Assembly: GCA_029977605.1 (NCBI GenBank)
Contig: JAPOKN010000040.1
Coordinates: forward strand, 1-9,228
Length of the DNA: 9,228 bases
From: Methanobacteriota archaeon
Lineage (GTDB): Archaea > Thermoplasmatota > Poseidoniia > MGIII > CG-Epi1
Direction: 5' to 3'
This document shows, in pieces, positions 6,060 to 9,228 of this stretch. The notes beneath the pieces are model-generated. The model searched no databases, was not told where the DNA came from, and worked only from the letters and a program-made list of their open reading frames with translations. The translations under genes were made by a program, and so were the position numbers. Position 1 is the first letter of the stretch. Every line of letters begins with the position of its first letter.

Positions 6060-7493
6060 ATGTTTGGACTAGATATAATGATTTTTCTTGCAATATTGAT
6101 TGCAGGATACATGGCTTGGAACATTGGAGCAAATGATGTTGCCAATGCTATGGGAACTAGTGTCGGTAGTGGAGCTTTAACTTTTAGAAATGCTATAATT
6201 GCAGCAGCAATTTTTGAATTTTTAGGAGCTTTCTTTGCAGGAGATGCAGTAACAGATACTGTACGAAAAGGAATTCTAAATTTTGAAGAAGCTGATCTTG
6301 AAACTTATTCTACAGAATTAAAGTATGGTTTTATCGCCGCAATGTTTGCAGCTGCATTATGGCTAACAGTAGCAACAAAATATGGTTTACCGGTATCAAC
6401 AACACACAGCATTGTTGGTGGAATCCTAGGAATTGGAATTTATGTTGCTCCAGATAATGTAGATTGGGAAGTTGTAACTAAAATTGTAATGAGTTGGGTA
6501 GCTTCACCACTACTTGGAGGAATATTAGCTTACACCACATTTGTTATAGTTAAGAAAGTGATTATGGATGCAGAAAATCCAATAGAGCGTTCAAGAATAA
6601 TGGCGCCGATTCTGGCTTTGCCTACTTTCTTTGTTCTAGGTTTAGCTCTTCAGTACAAGGCAATGAAAGGAATGATTAAACGCCTTGATTCTGAAGGTTT
6701 ATTGGATAAATCAGAATGGCTTCCTGCTAGTGAAGGAACAACATTTAATATATTCGAGGAAGGCGCTTGGTTACCACTAAATTCTTTGTTATTAGCACTT
6801 TTCATAGGAATAATAGCAAGCTTAGTATTGTATTGGATTTTACGAGAGTACGAATTTGAAGAAGAAGGATATCAAGGTGTCGAAAAAATCTTTGTTTGGC
6901 TTCAAATTATTACAGCATGTTATGTTGCGTTTGCGCACGGTGCAAATGATAGGAGTAATGCCATCGGCCCGATGGCCGCCGTATGGCAAATACATGAACA
7001 GGATGTTCTTCAGTCAGAAGCGGCAATCCCAACATGGTTAATTTTGTTAGGAAGTGCAGGAATCACCTTAGGAGTAATGACGTGGGGTGCTAGAGTAATG
7101 GTTACTGTAGGTAAGAAAATCACACACATCACTCCAACTCGGGGATTTGCAGCTGAGTTTGGTGCTGCAACAACCGTTCTAATTTTCTCGATGCCTTTCC
7201 TGGCTGTCCCAATATCTACAACACATACATTAATTGGATCAGTTGTCGGCGTTGGTCTTGCAGGAGGTGCCGCTTCAGTAGATTTTAAGGTATTTGGAAA
7301 AATAGCTGCAAGCTGGGTAGCAAGTATCCCGGCAGCTGCATTCGGAGCAATAGGACTCTACATTATTTTCGGATTGAATGAGACTAGATTTATCGTATCA
7401 GTTTCAATAATTTTAGCAACGATTATTTGGTTGTTGTATAACGCAATAACAACAGAGCTAAAGTCTGATATAAGGTCGGAGGCTGAAGGTTAA
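6060..7493 (+). CDS. pit: PiT-family inorganic phosphate transporter
   Basis: This 477-residue integral membrane protein imports inorganic phosphate with a cation, as PiT/PHO4 family members do. It shows the family's internal duplication. GANDVANA (23-30) and VSTTHS (112-117) lie in the first half; GANDRSNA (294-301) and ISTTHT (385-390) lie in the second. About ten hydrophobic segments can be made out, with a hydrophilic loop at roughly 200-235 between the halves. The second signature is unusual: the family typically has GANDVxNA, but here Val is Arg297 followed by Ser298. The length is normal for the family and the start is supported by AGGAG. One base separates its stop from the DUF47 gene, a classical PiT-DUF47 pair. 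Regulation by the divergent phoU product is likely. Arsenate is a known alternative substrate of this family. Confidence 0.95.
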   Translation: MFGLDIMIFLAILIAGYMAWNIGANDVANAMGTSVGSGALTFRNAIIAAAIFEFLGAFFAGDAVTDTVRKGILNFEEADLETYSTELKYGFIAAMFAAALWLTVATKYGLPVSTTHSIVGGILGIGIYVAPDNVDWEVVTKIVMSWVASPLLGGILAYTTFVIVKKVIMDAENPIERSRIMAPILALPTFFVLGLALQYKAMKGMIKRLDSEGLLDKSEWLPASEGTTFNIFEEGAWLPLNSLLLALFIGIIASLVLYWILREYEFEEEGYQGVEKIFVWLQIITACYVAFAHGANDRSNAIGPMAAVWQIHEQDVLQSEAAIPTWLILLGSAGITLGVMTWGARVMVTVGKKITHITPTRGFAAEFGAATTVLIFSMPFLAVPISTTHTLIGSVVGVGLAGGAASVDFKVFGKIAASWVASIPAAAFGAIGLYIIFGLNETRFIVSVSIILATIIWLLYNAITTELKSDIRSEAEG

Positions 7494-7494
7494 G

Positions 7495-8157
7495 ATGAAA
7501 CTTTTCGAAAGCAGAATTGGCCCTAGCGTGTTCAAATCTTATTATGAACACGCTGAGAAAGTATTTGAAACAGTCGAGAATATGAATGCTTGCGTTAAAG
7601 CAGCTTGTGAAGGTGAAGACATTCAAGGCCACATTACTGCAACATCTGAATCAGAGCTCGAGGCAGATAAAATTAAGAGTGAAATGAGAGATGTATTGAG
7701 AGGCAGTGTTCGTTTAGCAGTAGATAAACCTGTGTTTTTAGATTTAGTTTCTCGTCAAGATAGAATTGCGGATTACGCAGAAAACGTGACTGAAATCTTG
7801 TCATTTAGAAAACTATATGAAAATAAAGAGGCTAAAGCCTTAGTTTTGGAATTAGCAGATGCAGTAACAGCAACCGTAGAAGAATACAGAAAGACGGTTG
7901 GGCGCTTCGAATATCTTCTTGAATCTGCATTTTCCAATAAAGAAAAAGACATTATGCATCAACATATTGGCAATGTTAATGATTTAGAACACAAAGCAGA
8001 TTTGATTGAAGCTAAAGCAGCTTCTTATGTTTTCACAAATGGTGAAGATCAACCTCTTGCAGCTTCTCATATGTATCGATTGATTCAAAGACTAGATGAT
8101 GTTGCTAATGCAGCAGAAACTGCAGCAAATAGTCTCCTTCCTATTATATCAAAATAG
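7495..8157 (+). CDS. DUF47/PhoU-like partner protein of the PiT transporter
   Basis: This 220-residue, all-helical cytoplasmic protein of the DUF47 (PhoU-like, TIGR00153) family has no membrane segment. Acidic helix motifs such as ELEADKIKSEMR (54-65), RQDRIADYAENVTE (87-100), NDLEHKADLIE (162-172) and RLDDVANAAE (199-208) match the metal-binding helices of PhoU-type folds. Genes of this family very often follow PiT genes and are thought to modulate the transporter. Their biochemical action is not settled. The ATG comes one base after the transporter stop. GGAGG lies 12 bases upstream and AAGGT four bases upstream, so initiation is probably coupled. The length is normal for the family. Confidence 0.9.
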   Translation: MKLFESRIGPSVFKSYYEHAEKVFETVENMNACVKAACEGEDIQGHITATSESELEADKIKSEMRDVLRGSVRLAVDKPVFLDLVSRQDRIADYAENVTEILSFRKLYENKEAKALVLELADAVTATVEEYRKTVGRFEYLLESAFSNKEKDIMHQHIGNVNDLEHKADLIEAKAASYVFTNGEDQPLAASHMYRLIQRLDDVANAAETAANSLLPIISK

Positions 8158-8192
8158 GCAAACGTTATTTGGGCACCCCTTAGTAGTAATCT

Positions 8193-8879
8193 GTGAATTT
8201 AGACGTACCATTGTATGCGCAAACCTCAGATTTTAGTTGTGGTTCAGCTTGTGTAGCAATGATTTTAAAATATTATAATTTTGTAAGTAATTTAGATCGT
8301 GATTTAGAATATGAATTGTGGAGAGAAACTAACGCAGTTGAGATGAAAGGGGCTGGTAGATATGGCGTCTGTGCACCATTATCTGTCAGAGGGCTTTATC
8401 CTCATATCATCACAGATAATCCAGGTCTCGGCTTAATAGAAAGAGCTAAAACTTATATCAAAAGCAATGGTGGAAGTGAGCATTACCTAGAATTTTTCCA
8501 CGACATGCAAAAAAGAGTATGTGCACTAAATGGTACAACACAAGAAATACGTAAACCTGAACTAAAGGACATTAGAGACGCCCTTAATGCAGATCGAGTA
8601 ATGATGGCGCTTGTTTCGACGATTATATTCGAAGAAGAGGATGAAGATATTCCGCATTGGATTGTCATAACAGGAGAGGATAATGGAATTCTCACAGTTA
8701 ATAATCCAATTGATGAGGATCAATCAAAAGCACACAGACCAATTCACTTCGAAGACTTGTATACAAATGCAGAGAGATATCAAGAGATTACTTTAATTTC
8801 AGTTGGAACAAAAGCTATCAGCAAAGAATTAGTTCCTGAACCTCCACTTTCAGATAAATATCTAGAGTACGTTCGTTGA
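8193..8879 (+). CDS. C39-like cysteine peptidase (DUF3335 type)
   Basis: This 228-residue protein resembles the peptidase-C39-like DUF3335 family. VPLYAQTSDFSCGSAC at residues 5-20 carries the presumed nucleophile Cys16 after the usual QTxDFSCG pattern. ELWRETNAVEMKGAGRYGVC (41-60) corresponds to the LWREA...GxxGC part of DUF3335. PHWIVITGEDNG (154-165) carries the presumed catalytic His155. The third position is NNP (170-172), where relatives usually have NDP, so the acid appears to be Asn171. No signal peptide or membrane helix is visible. In other genomes such proteins can neighbour RimK-type ligases, but none is present here. The GTG at 8193 is the first possible start after an in-frame TAA and gives the expected N-terminus. 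No ribosome site is visible; a weak TATA-like GTTATTT about 26 bases upstream suggests a leaderless message. The substrate is unknown. The 3' end overlaps the opposite gene. Confidence 0.75.
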   Translation: MNLDVPLYAQTSDFSCGSACVAMILKYYNFVSNLDRDLEYELWRETNAVEMKGAGRYGVCAPLSVRGLYPHIITDNPGLGLIERAKTYIKSNGGSEHYLEFFHDMQKRVCALNGTTQEIRKPELKDIRDALNADRVMMALVSTIIFEEEDEDIPHWIVITGEDNGILTVNNPIDEDQSKAHRPIHFEDLYTNAERYQEITLISVGTKAISKELVPEPPLSDKYLEYVR

Positions 8880-9228
8880 AAGATAGTAATAGACCAAGTA
8901 AATTCCAACAATTATCATTATGACTCCACCAGCCATTTCTATTTGGCGGGTAGAAGCTTTCAGTTTGTCAACAATAGTAGTTTCGGAGGCTGCAACCATC
9001 ATAGTAAATGCTACCATTAGTGAACCTGCAGTAATAGAGAATATTAGGAAAACCAATAGTCCAGTAATGATTCCTTTAGTTATACTTGCAGTCAGCAGTC
9101 CAATTATAACCGGCGCAACACATCCTGCAGCTGCTGAACCATAAGCTACACCATACCAAAACAATCCAGTTTTCGTTCCAGCTTCTTCACTTGCAAAACT
9201 AAAGGTTTCCATTGCTGGATTATTGAAT
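8862..9228 (-). CDS. ccdA: CcdA-like thiol-disulfide membrane protein, partial (N-terminus off the right edge)
   Basis: The last 121 residues of a membrane protein of the CcdA/DsbD transmembrane family are visible. This family passes electrons across the membrane to reduce periplasmic or extracellular thiols, including for cytochrome c assembly. The frame stays open to the window edge (FNNPA precedes the first visible Met), so that Met is internal. GVAYGSAAAGCVAPVI has the Cys-x-x-Pro that marks the fourth helix of CcdA. Two further hydrophobic helices follow (IITGLLVFLIF... and GGVIMIIVGIYLVYYYL), which is what the C-terminal half of CcdA should contain. The partner Cys of helix 1 would lie outside the window. 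The last 18 bases overlap the end of the C39-like gene in convergent orientation. Confidence 0.75.
   Translation of the reverse strand, partial: FNNPAMETFSFASEEAGTKTGLFWYGVAYGSAAAGCVAPVIIGLLTASITKGIITGLLVFLIFSITAGSLMVAFTMMVAASETTIVDKLKASTRQIEMAGGVIMIIVGIYLVYYYLSTNVL

Noticed and set aside
6856..7041. Second plus-strand frame inside the transporter gene
   Set aside because: It lies wholly within pit in another frame and has no motif or ribosome site.
1..9228. CRISPR arrays, insertion sequences, tRNA or rRNA genes
   Set aside because: No regularly spaced repeats, terminal inverted repeats with a transposase, cloverleaf or rRNA-like stretches were seen on either strand.

Overview
The window looks archaeal and AT-rich. 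Three things point to an archaeon: the phosphate-uptake regulator fuses an AbrB/SpoVT-type DNA-binding domain to PhoU domains, which is an archaeal architecture; several genes lack a Shine-Dalgarno site but have an A/T-rich TATA-like box about 25-28 bases upstream of the start, as expected for leaderless archaeal transcripts; and the condensin is an SMC protein preceded by a Fic-fold protein with an archaeal-type N-terminal extension. A mesophilic, possibly marine euryarchaeon (Marine Group II/III-like) would fit, but the lineage is an inference and no rRNA marker is present.

Layout: (1) 1-3627, minus strand: a Fic-fold gene followed directly by smc. The stop codon of fic (TGA) touches the GTG start of smc. 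The smc gene runs off the left edge of the window, so its C-terminal ATPase half is not visible. (2) 3628-3790: divergent promoter region with an inverted GTTCCACC/GGTGGAAC pair. (3) 3791-4495, plus strand: a thioredoxin-type arsenate reductase (ArsC, low-molecular-weight phosphatase fold) and a 75-residue two-helix membrane protein. (4) 4501-5969, minus strand: AbrB-PhoU regulator followed by a SixA-type histidine phosphatase with a 4-base ATGA overlap. (5) 5970-6059: short divergent promoter with a TA-rich palindrome. (6) 6060-8157, plus strand: PiT-family phosphate transporter and a DUF47/PhoU-like partner, one base apart. (7) 8193-8879, plus strand: a C39-like cysteine peptidase of the DUF3335 type. 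(8) 8862-9228, minus strand: C-terminal half of a CcdA-like membrane protein, cut by the right edge and overlapping the previous gene tail to tail.

Genes 3-6 make a coherent phosphate/arsenate block: low-affinity inorganic phosphate import (PiT), its DUF47 companion, a divergent PhoU-type regulator, a histidine/phospho-specific phosphatase coupled to that regulator, and a nearby reductase for arsenate, which enters cells through phosphate transporters. The most unusual item is the Fic-fold protein: it keeps the fold and most of the anion-binding loop but has Arg in place of the catalytic His and Ser in place of the inhibitory Glu. This suggests a non-AMPylating pseudoenzyme translationally coupled to condensin.
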